From JALORV01 sp963775635 (GTDB lineage: Bacteria; Pseudomonadota; Gammaproteobacteria; Burkholderiales; Burkholderiaceae_F): DNA of 64,000 bases. The DNA is taken from the NCBI GenBank assembly GCA_963775635.1, contig CAVZJO010000001.1, positions 1 to 64,000 on the forward strand, in the 5' to 3' direction. Positions 1 to 9,114 of this stretch are shown piece after piece. The translations under genes and the position numbers were made by a program. Every line of letters begins with the position of its first letter. The first letter of the stretch is position 1. Below the pieces are notes generated by a model, which ran no database searches, was not told the origin of the DNA, and saw nothing but the letters and a program-made list of their open reading frames with translations.

Positions 1-446
1 GGTCGACAGCGGTCTACGCCGGTGCCGACGGGTCGGTGAGCGTGTTTTGCATTCTTAAAGGGCGCACAGCGCTAAGTATGTCGGCCACGTTTGGCAACTC
101 TCCTACGGCCAAGACTTTAACTAGCCCCGCGCCGGTCTAGGGCCCGGTTGGCATCTTTGTTCCTAGCGTCCAGAGATGTCTGGAACTGGCCGATTCTGTT
201 GAAAAACTCCCTTTTCTGCCTCGATGAAAAAATCCGAGGCTCGTGAAGGCGACGAGAGTCAAAGAATACGGGGGACCGCGATGCCCCACGAAAAATTCAA
301 CCACGGTCCTCCTGGTGAACGTGAGCGCATCTACCAAGCGGCATCCTTGATTGCGCTGGCGTCAGATGGAATTTCGAGTCAGACCAGATTCCGAGTTTTT
401 CAACAGAATCGGCCGCTTTCAGCCGGCGCCAAAGAGCAGTCTGGCG
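1..446. other. Left-edge non-coding stretch
   Basis: I see no convincing gene here. The short frames on both strands lack a ribosome site and recognisable protein features. Around 408-440 there is a piece with GGCCGCTTTC and GCCAAAGAGCAGTC that resembles the degenerate intergenic repeats found later in the window. It lies just beyond the 3' end of the YHS gene. Confidence 0.5.
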
Positions 447-923
447 CTACTCGATGACCTTGGTCTGAGTGGAGACTGTCGGCCAGTTCTTGTTTGCCTT
501 GGCAATAAATCCCGGCACGTCCTTTTTCCACTCCTTCTGGACCGTGCTGTCGTAGTTCAGATAGAGCTTGCCGTCGACAACGCTGAACGCCGCCGGGTCG
601 ATGGCCGCCTTGTAGCCACTGGCCGCGCCATAGGCGCAGAACCCGCCGTACTGTGGCGCGTATTTCGCCGGGTCGGCGACGAACGCGTCGCGGTTGGCCT
701 GCGACGCGAAATGGAATGTCGAGCCTTTGTACTCGGCCTTGTACGCAGCGACGCCCCTGACCGGTTGGCCGTCCGTGAAATACGCCACCGGGTCGTACCC
801 ACGCAGGGCGACGCCGTTCTTTTCGAAGAACTCGCCGGCGGAAGCGCCGGCGGCGAGCACGGCCACCACCAACGCGGCAGCGGTCTGGCGAACTGAGATC
901 AATGAAAACATTACACGCTTCAT
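447..923 (-). CDS. Exported YHS-domain protein
   Basis: This is a 158-residue protein. A signal peptide (about residues 1-30, ending near AAGASAG) is followed by a YHS-type domain. The domain shows GYDPVAYFTDGQPVRG, then FASQANRDAFVADPAKYAPQ and YGGFCAYG, which is the usual order for the family. YHS domains are small modules often linked to metal handling, but this class of exported single-domain protein has no settled role. The start is the ATG at 923, because AAGGAG sits seven bases upstream; a TTG two codons earlier is less likely. The gene follows the ABC permease gene by about 75 bases on the same strand and could be the last gene of that operon or separate. Confidence 0.85.
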   Translation of the reverse strand: MKRVMFSLISVRQTAAALVVAVLAAGASAGEFFEKNGVALRGYDPVAYFTDGQPVRGVAAYKAEYKGSTFHFASQANRDAFVADPAKYAPQYGGFCAYGAASGYKAAIDPAAFSVVDGKLYLNYDSTVQKEWKKDVPGFIAKANKNWPTVSTQTKVIE

Positions 924-998
924 TTGCAACTCCTTCGGACTGACAGATACTCTGTCGATCGGGGTTGCTCAACCTTACTGGCCGCCGCCGGACTATGT

Positions 999-1835
999 TT
1001 ACGCAGATCCACCCGTCCGCAACTGCTCCGACCGACGGCGCAGGGCCTCGGCAACGACGAGCAGCACGCAAGCGAGCATTATCAACAGCGTTCCTGCGGC
1101 CGTGATAGTGAGGCTGATGTTGTCATTAATGCCGGCGAACATCTGGCGCGGCAGAGTACGCTGGCCGGGGCCGGTCAGAAGCAGCGCCACAACGACCTCG
1201 TCAAACGATGTCGCAAACGCGAACAATGCGCCCGAGAAGACGCCGGGAAAGATGATCGGCAGCGCCACCCTGCGAAACGCAAGCCACGGCGGCGCACCGA
1301 GGCTAGCGGCAGCGTTGAGCAAATTGCGGTCGAAGCCTGACAGCGTGGACAACACAGTCACCAGCACGAACGGTGCGCCGAGCGCAGCGTGCGCCAGCAT
1401 CAGCCCGAGGTAGCCATCGACCAGCCCGAACTTCGCGAACGAGAAGTACACGCCGACCGCGACGATGACCACGGGCACGACCAGCGGCGCCAGCAGAACG
1501 CCGAAGAGGAAGCGTCGCAACGGAAAGCGCGCGCGCCAGAAGCCGAAAGCGGCGAGCGTGCCAAGCGTCGTGGCGATCAGTGTCGCGCCCGTCCCGACGA
1601 TCAGGCTGTTCTTCAGCGCGGGCAGCCAGAGGTCGGACGAGAAGAAGTCCTCGTACCAGCGCAGTGACAACCCGGGAAGCGGGAAGTGCAGGAACGACCC
1701 CGCCGAAAACGACAGCGGCACGATGACCCCGATCGGCGCAATCAGAAAGAGCAGCACCATGCCGCCGAAGCACCACAAGGCATATCGGCCGAGCCGCTGG
1801 CCCGTCGTCTCATAGGCAGGTCGCGTCGAAGTCAT
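999..1835 (-). CDS. Polyamine-type ABC transporter permease (PotC-like)
   Basis: This 278-residue inner-membrane protein has about six hydrophobic segments, starting near residue 20. It carries the permease loop that contacts the ATPase (AAASLGAPPWLAFRRVALP, about residues 180-198). Length and segment pattern fit the PotC/YdcV class of permeases for putrescine or spermidine. It overlaps the upstream permease gene by four bases (1832-1835, ATGA), so the two are translationally coupled and probably form the heterodimeric channel. The substrate is inferred from the binding protein and the aminotransferase in the same operon; opine or other amine importers look similar. Confidence 0.88.
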   Translation of the reverse strand: MTSTRPAYETTGQRLGRYALWCFGGMVLLFLIAPIGVIVPLSFSAGSFLHFPLPGLSLRWYEDFFSSDLWLPALKNSLIVGTGATLIATTLGTLAAFGFWRARFPLRRFLFGVLLAPLVVPVVIVAVGVYFSFAKFGLVDGYLGLMLAHAALGAPFVLVTVLSTLSGFDRNLLNAAASLGAPPWLAFRRVALPIIFPGVFSGALFAFATSFDEVVVALLLTGPGQRTLPRQMFAGINDNISLTITAAGTLLIMLACVLLVVAEALRRRSEQLRTGGSA

Positions 1836-3118
1836 GCCGTGCGGATGCGATCGATGCCGATCAGAAGGTCGTAGACCCAGTACAGCGCGACCGTCGCGGC
1901 AAGCAACGCCACTGAAAGTGCGGCGGCCATGCCCCAGTTGATCGTCTTCGAAGCGTAGAAGGCGATGAAATAGCTGAGCATCTGGTCATCGGGGCCGCCC
2001 ACCAACGCCGGCGTGATGTAGTAGCCGAGCGCCTGGATGAAGACCATCAGCACGCCGGCGCCCACCGCCGGCAGCGTCTGCGGCGCGTAGACGCGCCAGA
2101 AGGCGGTGAGCGGCGTGGCGCCGAGCGACAGCGCGGCCCTCACGTGAGCCACCGGAATCGTGCGCATTGCGGCATACAGCGGAAGCACCATGAACGGCAG
2201 CAACACATGCGTCATCGCCGCGTAGACCGCGGCACGCCGATACAGGAGTTCGAACGGAGCTTCGATCATCCCGGCCTGCAGCAGAGCCGAGTTGATCACG
2301 CCCTCGTGCTGCAGCAGAACGATCCACGCCGATGTGCGCACGAGCAGTGAGGTCCAAAATGGCAGCAGTACCAGCACGAGCAGCATGTTTGCCGTGCGCG
2401 TTGGCAGCGATGCCAGCATGTACGCGAGCGGATATCCGAGCGCCAGGCAGAGGATGGTCACCGCCGTCGCAATGCTGAACGTACGAAACAGCACCTGCAC
2501 AAAGATCTTCTCATCGGCCGGCGCACTGATGAACTCACCGCCCGCGGTGCGTCGGAGATCGACCGCCGCAAGAACAAAGAGCGAAGTCACCGGGCCTGAC
2601 GCACGTGAAATGACGCCCCAGGTCTCAACCTCCCCCCACCTGGGATCGATCTCGATCAGAGTGTCACGCGCCGAACTGCTCAGCTGGTCAGGCAGGCGGC
2701 GTCCAGTGGCGAAGAGCAGCGATCGAAACCCGCTGAGGTCGTAATTGAGCCGGGTGGCGGCCGGGGCCAGCGAGTTCGCCGCGCGAGCCGTGCGAACGTC
2801 CTCGATCAGCGCGGCGAACGTGGTCTCGTCGGGCAAGGCGCGGCCATCCCACCGCCGGATCTCGCGCGCGACGTTCGGCAGCGCCGCCGCGAACTCAGTA
2901 TCGACGACACTGCGCGTCAGCAGCGCGCCGATCGGCCCAAGGAACGTCAGCAGGAGGAACAGCAGTAGCGGTGCCGTCAGCAGGAATGCGCGCCACTTCC
3001 TGGATCGCTCCGCGGCGGCCAGCTGTTGCGCGAGCGAGGGATCAGGGCTCGAAGCGCGCGCCGAGCTCCGTACCGCGCGCGGGCGGTCCCCCGCTTCCGC
3101 TGACGCACGAGCCTGCAC
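1832..3118 (-). CDS. Polyamine-type ABC transporter permease (PotB-like)
   Basis: This 428-residue inner-membrane permease is the partner of the PotC-like protein. A hydrophilic N-terminus of about 40 residues precedes the first membrane segment (LLLFLLLTFLGPIGALL). A loop of roughly 140 residues follows, probably periplasmic, before the remaining five segments. The coupling loop reads AALSLGATPLTAFWRVYAP. Ordinary PotB proteins are about 280-300 residues, so the long loop is extra and may touch the binding protein. The start is a GTG at 3118 without a strong ribosome site, and a later start would shorten the hydrophilic leader. The binding-protein gene lies about 70 bases upstream. Confidence 0.85.
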   Translation of the reverse strand: MQARASAEAGDRPRAVRSSARASSPDPSLAQQLAAAERSRKWRAFLLTAPLLLFLLLTFLGPIGALLTRSVVDTEFAAALPNVAREIRRWDGRALPDETTFAALIEDVRTARAANSLAPAATRLNYDLSGFRSLLFATGRRLPDQLSSSARDTLIEIDPRWGEVETWGVISRASGPVTSLFVLAAVDLRRTAGGEFISAPADEKIFVQVLFRTFSIATAVTILCLALGYPLAYMLASLPTRTANMLLVLVLLPFWTSLLVRTSAWIVLLQHEGVINSALLQAGMIEAPFELLYRRAAVYAAMTHVLLPFMVLPLYAAMRTIPVAHVRAALSLGATPLTAFWRVYAPQTLPAVGAGVLMVFIQALGYYITPALVGGPDDQMLSYFIAFYASKTINWGMAAALSVALLAATVALYWVYDLLIGIDRIRTA

Positions 3119-3188
3119 GTTTACTCAATGCAACCCGCGCGCCGAGCCGGCAACGGGGTCCGATGCCGGCTGCAGCGTGCGGTTCATC

Positions 3189-4250
3189 CTACTTCGCAAG
3201 CCACGCGTTGAAGCGCTGGTTCAGCTTGTCCAGGTTCTCCAGCCAGAACTTATCGCTGATGTAAAGCGAACCCTTGAAGTTCTCCGGCGCCGTAGGCAAA
3301 TTTGCGTGCACCTTGGGGTCGATCATCGTGATTGCCGCCTTTGTCGTCACGCTATAGGCGATCTTCGTCGGCAGGTTCTTCTGGTTGTTGGGGTCGTTGA
3401 CGAAGGCCAGGAATTTCTCGGCGTCAGCCTTGTTGGGGCTCCCCTTCATGACGACCCAGGAGTCAATCGTGTAGAGGTTGTTTGTCCAGACGATCTTGAA
3501 GTTCTTCTTGTCCTTCGTGTTCGCGGCATCGATGCGGCCGTTATAGGCGTCGACCATCACTGCCTCGCCCGCGGCCAGCATCTGCGGCGGCTGCGAACCC
3601 TTTTCCCACCAGATCAGATTTGGCTTCAGCTGCGACAACTTGTTGAAGGCACGATCGACACCGGCCGGCGTGGCGAGCGTCTTGTAGATGTCCTGGGGCG
3701 CGACGCCGTCAGCGAGCAGCGCGATCTCAAGCGTCGTTTTCGGCCCCTTACGCAGCGCGCGCTTACCCGGCCACTTCTGCGTGTTCCAGAAGTCTGCCCA
3801 GTTCTTCGGCCCGTCCTTGATCTTGTCGCCGTCATAGGCCAACACGAAACTGTAGACAATCGCCCCGACGCCGCAGTCGCTCACGGCATCCGGGAGGTAC
3901 TTGTCACGGCCGCCGAGCTTGGCCCAGTCGAGCTTGTCGAACAGGCCTTCCTCACAGCCGAGTAGCAGCTCCTCGCTTTCGACCTGCACCACGTCCCAGT
4001 TGTTGGCGCCACCTTGTATCTTGGCGCGCAGCACGCCAATGCCGCCGTCCCAGCTTTCGTCGACCATCTTGGTCTTGGTCTGTTCCATGAACGGCTTGAA
4101 GTAGACGTCCTTCTGCGCGTCCTGATAGGCGCCGCCCCACGACACCACCGACAACGGTCGGCCCTGCGCGAGAGCTCCACCCGCAGTGATTGCGAGAACT
4201 GCGCCGACAACGGCCGCCTTTATGCTCCACTTCTTCGCACTGGAATTCAT
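3189..4250 (-). CDS. Polyamine-type ABC substrate-binding protein
   Basis: This is a 353-residue periplasmic protein with a signal peptide ending near GGALAQG. The mature part begins RPLSVVSWGGAYQDAQ, as in PotD/PotF-family (SBP_bac_8) proteins. Further fold signatures are WDVVQVESEELLLGCEEG, VYSFVLAYDG and DAYNGRIDAA. It would capture a polyamine or similar small cation and deliver it to the two permeases. The start is the ATG at 4250, with AAGGAGGAGG about seven bases upstream; the GTG one codon earlier is less likely. It lies 39 bases after the ATPase gene and about 70 before the first permease gene. The exact ligand cannot be read from sequence. Confidence 0.88.
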   Translation of the reverse strand: MNSSAKKWSIKAAVVGAVLAITAGGALAQGRPLSVVSWGGAYQDAQKDVYFKPFMEQTKTKMVDESWDGGIGVLRAKIQGGANNWDVVQVESEELLLGCEEGLFDKLDWAKLGGRDKYLPDAVSDCGVGAIVYSFVLAYDGDKIKDGPKNWADFWNTQKWPGKRALRKGPKTTLEIALLADGVAPQDIYKTLATPAGVDRAFNKLSQLKPNLIWWEKGSQPPQMLAAGEAVMVDAYNGRIDAANTKDKKNFKIVWTNNLYTIDSWVVMKGSPNKADAEKFLAFVNDPNNQKNLPTKIAYSVTTKAAITMIDPKVHANLPTAPENFKGSLYISDKFWLENLDKLNQRFNAWLAK

Positions 4251-4289
4251 CACCCCTCCTCCTTGCGTCTATTGCGGTTCTGACCCGGT

Positions 4290-5375
4290 TCACTCAGGAA
4301 ACACCACTGTACTTGCGGCCGCCCACTGCGCGATCGCCGCCTCACCCGCCGCCGGCAGCCCGTGCGCTGCCTGCGCGGGCACGTTGGCGACGAATTCGCC
4401 GGCGGCCGTCTGCAGGCAGACGCGCACATGGCCACCGAGAAAAATAGTCTCAGCCACGCGTGCCGGCAACTGGTTGCCCGCGTTCGCGTCGGTGGTCACC
4501 CCAACCACGTTGACATGCTCAGGCCGTATCGACACGATGGCCGGCGCCTGCGCCCGGCACGCGCCGGCAACAAGGCCGCGAACCGTCCCTCCGCCTTCGA
4601 TCTGCACGAGGCACTCTCCTGCGTCGCCGTCCTCAACGAACCGCGCCTTAAGCCGATTGTTCTCGCCAATGAACGAAGCGACGAACAGATTGGCCGGTCT
4701 CTCGTAAAGCCGGCGGGGATCATCGACTTGCTGGATGTGGCCGTGTTGGAACACGGCCACCCGGTCGGACATCGTCATCGCCTCTGACTGGTCGTGGGTG
4801 ACGTAGACCATCGTGATGCCGAGGCGATCGTGCAGGCCTCTGAGCTCGAGCTGCATCTCTTCGCGCAACTGCTTGTCGAGCGCGCCGAGCGGTTCGTCCA
4901 TCAGGATCAGCTGCGGCTCGAACACCAGCGCGCGCGCCACAGCGACACGTTGCTGCTGCCCGCCGGACAGCTGGGCAGGCATACGCGCTTCCATCCCCGG
5001 CAGCCGCACCATGTCGAGCGCCCGTTTCACGCGTCGTGTCGCATCGTCCTTGCCGATGCCCCGCACCGACAGCGGAAAAGCGAGGTTCTCGCCCACCGTC
5101 ATGTGCGGGAACAGTGCGTAGTTCTGGAACACCATGCCGAAGTTGCGGCGGTACGGCGGCAGCGACTCGATCGACTTGCCCTTCAGGCGGATGTGGCCCG
5201 CCGTAGGCCGCTCGAAGCCGGCGAGCATCATCAGCGTGGTCGTCTTGCCCGAACCCGACGGCCCGAGCAGCGAGAGGAATTCACCCTCGGCGATCGCGAG
5301 GTCGAGCTGATCGACGACGTTCGAGCGACCGTCGTAGGTCTTGCACACCCGGTCGAATTCGACGATGTGCGTCAC
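4290..5375 (-). CDS. Polyamine-type ABC transporter ATP-binding protein (PotA-like)
   Basis: This 361-residue cytoplasmic ATPase powers the adjacent importer. It has Walker A GPSGSGKT (residues 38-45), Q-loop VFQNYALFPHMTV, signature LSGGQQQRVAVARAL, Walker B LILMDEPLGALD and switch histidine VYVTHDQSEA. A C-terminal TOBE-like domain (about 270-361) is typical of PotA and other CUT1/polyamine ATPases. The start is the GTG at 5375, whose GTGA overlaps the stop codon of the aminotransferase gene (5372-5375). The reading frame stays open upstream, but that part is only the shadow of the aminotransferase gene. Confidence 0.9.
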   Translation of the reverse strand: MTHIVEFDRVCKTYDGRSNVVDQLDLAIAEGEFLSLLGPSGSGKTTTLMMLAGFERPTAGHIRLKGKSIESLPPYRRNFGMVFQNYALFPHMTVGENLAFPLSVRGIGKDDATRRVKRALDMVRLPGMEARMPAQLSGGQQQRVAVARALVFEPQLILMDEPLGALDKQLREEMQLELRGLHDRLGITMVYVTHDQSEAMTMSDRVAVFQHGHIQQVDDPRRLYERPANLFVASFIGENNRLKARFVEDGDAGECLVQIEGGGTVRGLVAGACRAQAPAIVSIRPEHVNVVGVTTDANAGNQLPARVAETIFLGGHVRVCLQTAAGEFVANVPAQAAHGLPAAGEAAIAQWAAASTVVFPE

Positions 5376-6745
5376 TGCAACTGCAGCGCGTAGGTCTCGG
5401 TGTCGCGTAGCGCGCGCGTGAAGCGCGCCAGCATGTCGTCGATCTCGGCTGGCGTGATGACGAGCGGCGGGCACAGCGCGACCGCCTCGCCCAGCGGACG
5501 CACGACGAGCCCGTGGACATGCGCGCGCTCGGCGAAGTACGGCGCCACGGCCTTCGTCGCCGGGAAAGATTCTCTTGTGACCTTGTCTTTCACCAGTTCC
5601 ACCGCCGCAATCAGTCCGACGCCGCGCACTTCGCCCACGATCGGACTGTCGAGCAGTCCGCGCAGTCCGTTCTGAAACCTCGGCGCCTTCTCGCGCACGC
5701 TCGCAGCGATGTCGGTTTCGCGATAGACCTTCATCGCCTCGACTGCGACCGCCGCGCCCAGCGGATGGCTGGAATACGTGTAGCCGTGTCCGAACATTCC
5801 GATCCTGGCCGACTGCTCGGCGATCGGCTCGTAGACGCGCTCCGAGATCATCGTGGCCGAAAACGGCACGTAGCCACCGGTCAGCGCCTTCGCGCAGGTG
5901 ACGATGTCCGGCTGAATGTCGTACGTCTGGCTGCCCCACATCCGGCCGGTGCGGCCGAAACCGCAGATCACCTCGTCGGCGATCAGCAGAATGTCGTAGT
6001 GTTTCAGGATCGGTTGGATCAAGTCGAAGTAGCCGGCCGGTGGAGGGATCACACCGCCCGCGCCCATTACCGGCTCGGCGATGAACGCTGCGATGTTCTC
6101 CGGACCTTCCTTTTCGATCAGTGCCTGCAGCTGGCGGGCCAGGCGCGCCGCGAAGGCCTCTTCGCCCTCGCCGACCTGGGCGAAGCGATAGTGGTGCGGG
6201 CAGTCGGCGCGCACGACATCCGGCCCCGGGAGATCGAAGCCTGTGTGCAGGTGCGGCAGTCCGGTCAGTGTCGCAGCCGCGATGCTGACGCCGTGATACG
6301 CCTTGGTGCGGGCGATGACCTTCTTCTTCGCCGGCCGTTGCAGAGCATTGTTGTAGTAGCGCACCAGCTTGATCGCGGTGTCGTTGGCATCCGAGCCGCT
6401 AGTGCCGAAGATGACCCGCGCCATGCGTCCCGGTGCCAGCGCAAGCAGATCGGCCGCGGCGCCCACGGCCACGTCCGAAGTCTTATGTGCGAACCCGTGG
6501 TAGTACGGCAGCGTGTTGAGCTGGCGGGTGGCCGCCGCAATCAGGCGCTCGTCGGAGAATCCGAGGGACGCGCACCAGAGCCCGGCCATGCCCTCGATGT
6601 ACTCCTTGCCTTGATCGTCGAAGACATAGATCCCGCGGCCGCGTGTCATCACGACCGGGCCTTTCTCCTCATGCTTCCGGAGGTTGGTGAACGGATGGAT
6701 GGACTGCAGCTTGTCCAGTTCAGCCAGGCTCGCGGGCTTGTTCAT
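5372..6745 (-). CDS. Class III PLP aminotransferase (putrescine/omega-amine type)
   Basis: This 457-residue cytoplasmic enzyme belongs to the fold-type I class III aminotransferases. Visible marks are GMAGLWCASLGFSDERL, the glycine-rich FGTSGSDANDTAIKL, the cofactor aspartate in LLIADEVICGFGRTG and the PLP lysine in TCAKALTGGYVPFSA. The closest functional types are putrescine-pyruvate and omega-amino acid:pyruvate transaminases. The start is the ATG at 6745 with GGAGGGG about ten bases upstream; an ATG 20 codons earlier lacks a site. It is the first gene of a five-gene minus-strand operon with a polyamine ABC importer, so uptake and first-step deamination of a diamine are probably coupled. 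The precise substrate is not shown. Confidence 0.9.
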   Translation of the reverse strand: MNKPASLAELDKLQSIHPFTNLRKHEEKGPVVMTRGRGIYVFDDQGKEYIEGMAGLWCASLGFSDERLIAAATRQLNTLPYYHGFAHKTSDVAVGAAADLLALAPGRMARVIFGTSGSDANDTAIKLVRYYNNALQRPAKKKVIARTKAYHGVSIAAATLTGLPHLHTGFDLPGPDVVRADCPHHYRFAQVGEGEEAFAARLARQLQALIEKEGPENIAAFIAEPVMGAGGVIPPPAGYFDLIQPILKHYDILLIADEVICGFGRTGRMWGSQTYDIQPDIVTCAKALTGGYVPFSATMISERVYEPIAEQSARIGMFGHGYTYSSHPLGAAVAVEAMKVYRETDIAASVREKAPRFQNGLRGLLDSPIVGEVRGVGLIAAVELVKDKVTRESFPATKAVAPYFAERAHVHGLVVRPLGEAVALCPPLVITPAEIDDMLARFTRALRDTETYALQLQ

Positions 6746-6961
6746 CGCTCTGCTCCCCTCCGAGGCACCTCGGAGCGCGTTCCTCGTGCCAAGGTTTTCA
6801 AGCATACCCGTGGCACATCACCGCCACTCGAAGCTCGCCGCCACAGCGGCCATAAAAATCTCCGAAAGGAGATTGCGCTGGCGCCGAAAGAAGATGAAGA
6901 GTGCGTTGGCAGAAGTCGGGTCGATACCGGCCATTGGCAACAGCCACCCTACGCGACTGTT

Positions 6962-8239
6962 TCAGTTCTCCGGACGCCGCTGCTTTGTTTGCGTGGGTGA
7001 CTTCGCCCATAGGAAATAAAAGCCACCGGCTCCGATGAGCAGCAGCGGAAGGCCGAGCATCAGCCGCTGCCGATCTCGTGCCTTATCGCGCAGATGACGC
7101 AAGACTAGCTGCTCGCCTGCAGAGATTTCGCCGCGGCCAGCCAAGTACTGGCGCAGGCGTTCGACTTTCTCCGGATCCATCTGCTCTTTGCCCCAGCGGA
7201 CATTCTGTTCAAGCTCGCGCAGCCGGGTGAGCTCGGTCTTGCCGCGCTCGATCGATTCGAGCGTCTCCGTGCGCGTTACGCGCTCGAACTCCGTCAGAAA
7301 AGCCGTCTGGATCGGCGGCGCGACGCTCTCGACAGCGTCAAGCCACGGCTGATCCATTCTTGGGAACGCGAGAAGCAGCAAGCCCGCCACGGCTATCGCT
7401 GCCAGCAGCAGCTTGCCCCACGTGCGAAAAGAAAGTCTCTTCAGCGCAAAAGCCAGACCGACCAGCGCGGTTGCTGCGCCGAAGGCGCTGACGATGGCCG
7501 GGCCGGTCGGCAAGTTCCACATCCACGAGGCGTAGAGGCCAGCGGCGGTGAGCGCAACGCCGAGTGCCCAGGCGAGCAGCAGGCGGCGCAGCAGGCCGGG
7601 AGCAAACAGTCCGGCCAGCGCAGCCGGAACGATCAGATAGGCGAAGACGAGCAGCACGCCCGCGATACGCACGGACGACGTGACCACGAGGGCGAAGGAG
7701 CCGTAGAAGATTACATCCCAAAGAAACACGCGCCGTCCGTGCGCAGCGGCCTGCTGCGGATGAAACGACACATCGACGAGCGCGCGGCGAACAGCAAAGT
7801 GCGCGACGCCGATGAACGCGTACAGCGCTGCGAGCGCGGTGACTTCCTGCGGCGTGACGGTGAGAATGGAGCCGATCAGCAGGTGTTTGATGTGCTCGGC
7901 GCCCTGGGGCGCGCGGTCGAGAGCGAGCACCCCGAGCGACGCCGACACCGCGTACACGATGCCGATGACGGCTTCCTGCTGGATGCTGCGTTCATAGCCA
8001 CGCGCAAGCGCAAAAAGCACCGCTCCGCCGAGCGCAAACGCGAGCGCGTACCAGTAGGCGGCTTCGCTCTGCACGCCGTGGCCGGCCAAAATCGCAACGG
8101 TGAGGCCGAGGGCTGCCACCTGCGCGAGCGAGAGATCGACGAACACGACACCCCGCGCGAGCACGTGCAGCCCGAACCAGGCGTGGATCAGCGTGAGCAC
8201 GAGCCCCGCTACAAAGGGCCAGAGCAATAGCTCGATCAC
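6962..8239 (-). CDS. ABC-3 family metal permease with C-terminal extension
   Basis: This is a 425-residue inner-membrane protein. The first 270 residues form a ZnuB/MntB-type permease with eight or nine hydrophobic segments, opening IELLLWPFVAGLVLTL and LARGVVFVDLSLAQVAALG. The last 130 residues are not part of ordinary ABC-3 permeases. They hold a charged, probably helical region (VTRTETLESIERGKTEL onward) and a final membrane segment (LMLGLPLLLIGAGGFYFLW). The GTG start at 8239 overlaps the stop of the binding-protein gene (GTGA, 8236-8239). No ATPase gene is next to this pair, so the transporter must borrow one encoded elsewhere. The metal is probably zinc or manganese. Confidence 0.82.
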   Translation of the reverse strand: MIELLLWPFVAGLVLTLIHAWFGLHVLARGVVFVDLSLAQVAALGLTVAILAGHGVQSEAAYWYALAFALGGAVLFALARGYERSIQQEAVIGIVYAVSASLGVLALDRAPQGAEHIKHLLIGSILTVTPQEVTALAALYAFIGVAHFAVRRALVDVSFHPQQAAAHGRRVFLWDVIFYGSFALVVTSSVRIAGVLLVFAYLIVPAALAGLFAPGLLRRLLLAWALGVALTAAGLYASWMWNLPTGPAIVSAFGAATALVGLAFALKRLSFRTWGKLLLAAIAVAGLLLLAFPRMDQPWLDAVESVAPPIQTAFLTEFERVTRTETLESIERGKTELTRLRELEQNVRWGKEQMDPEKVERLRQYLAGRGEISAGEQLVLRHLRDKARDRQRLMLGLPLLLIGAGGFYFLWAKSPTQTKQRRPEN

Positions 8240-9114
8240 GTCCCAGCGCGCTTCAGCGCCTCGGCGAGTCTCGCGACGTTTTCGTCGAACATCCGCATGT
8301 AGTCGTGGCCCGAAGGAAACAGCGTCACTGCCTGCGCGCCGCTTTTCATGGCGATCTGGCGTACGAGCGACGGATTCGAGTGCGGATCGGCAATCAGGAT
8401 TTTCACACCGCTCTCGCGCATGCGCTGGAACAGCGCAGCAAGCTCGGCGGGTGACGGCGGCACACCCGGGTTTGGCTCGGCGGCCGCGACGATCTGCAGA
8501 CCGAAGTGTTCGGCAAAATACGACCAGCTGTCGTGCACGACCACGATCCTCGCGCCACGAAAGGGCGCGAGGGCTTTTTTCCAATCCACGCTCTTCTTTG
8601 TCAGTGCATCGACAAAGGCAGTCCTGTTTGTATCGAAGAATTGCGCATCCTGCGGACTCAGCTTGGCGAGCGCGTCGCGTATCGCAGCAGTGATCGGAAC
8701 GGCATTCGTCGGGTCGAGCCAGTAATGCGTGTTGCCGTAGGCATGGACATGCGCGCGGCGCTCGACGCGCAAGCGCGGCGTGTGCGTCTGGATCAGGCGC
8801 ACACCGCGCGAGGCGTCGACGACGACCACGCTCTCGGGCAACTGAAGCTTTGCGAGCCATGGCTCGTGGTCGAGGCCGACGCGGATCAGCAGCGCCGCGC
8901 TGCGTGCGCGGGCGAGTTGCGCTGGCTTCAGCTCGATGCCGTGCGGATCGTGCTCCGGCGCGGCGAGGCTTTCGACTTCCACGCGCGCGCCACCAACCGC
9001 CTCAGCGAGCGACTTGAGGTCCGCCGACGTCGTGACGACGCGCAGCTTCTGCTGCGCGAGGACATGTCCTGGCGCCGCCGCAAGAGCGAACGCCAGGACA
9101 AGCGTGCGGAGCAC
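8236..9114 (-). CDS. Zinc/manganese-type ABC binding protein (ZnuA-like)
   Basis: This is a 292-residue exported cluster-9 metal-binding protein with a signal peptide ending about AAPGHVLAQ. Likely metal ligands are in EHDPHGIEL, HVHAYGNTHYWLDP and DPHSNPS, the places where ZnuA/PsaA proteins carry their three histidines and an acidic residue. The His-rich loop is short compared with enterobacterial ZnuA. The start is the GTG at 9112-9114, which shares one base with the TAG stop of the acetamidase gene (TAGTG), so translation is coupled. It delivers metal to the downstream ABC-3 permease. Zinc is favoured over manganese only from the general pattern. Confidence 0.85.
   Translation of the reverse strand: MLRTLVLAFALAAAPGHVLAQQKLRVVTTSADLKSLAEAVGGARVEVESLAAPEHDPHGIELKPAQLARARSAALLIRVGLDHEPWLAKLQLPESVVVVDASRGVRLIQTHTPRLRVERRAHVHAYGNTHYWLDPTNAVPITAAIRDALAKLSPQDAQFFDTNRTAFVDALTKKSVDWKKALAPFRGARIVVVHDSWSYFAEHFGLQIVAAAEPNPGVPPSPAELAALFQRMRESGVKILIADPHSNPSLVRQIAMKSGAQAVTLFPSGHDYMRMFDENVARLAEALKRAGT

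Noticed and set aside
137..337. A 66-codon minus-strand frame at the left edge
   Set aside because: It has no ribosome site and no recognisable features, and its composition is like other chance frames.
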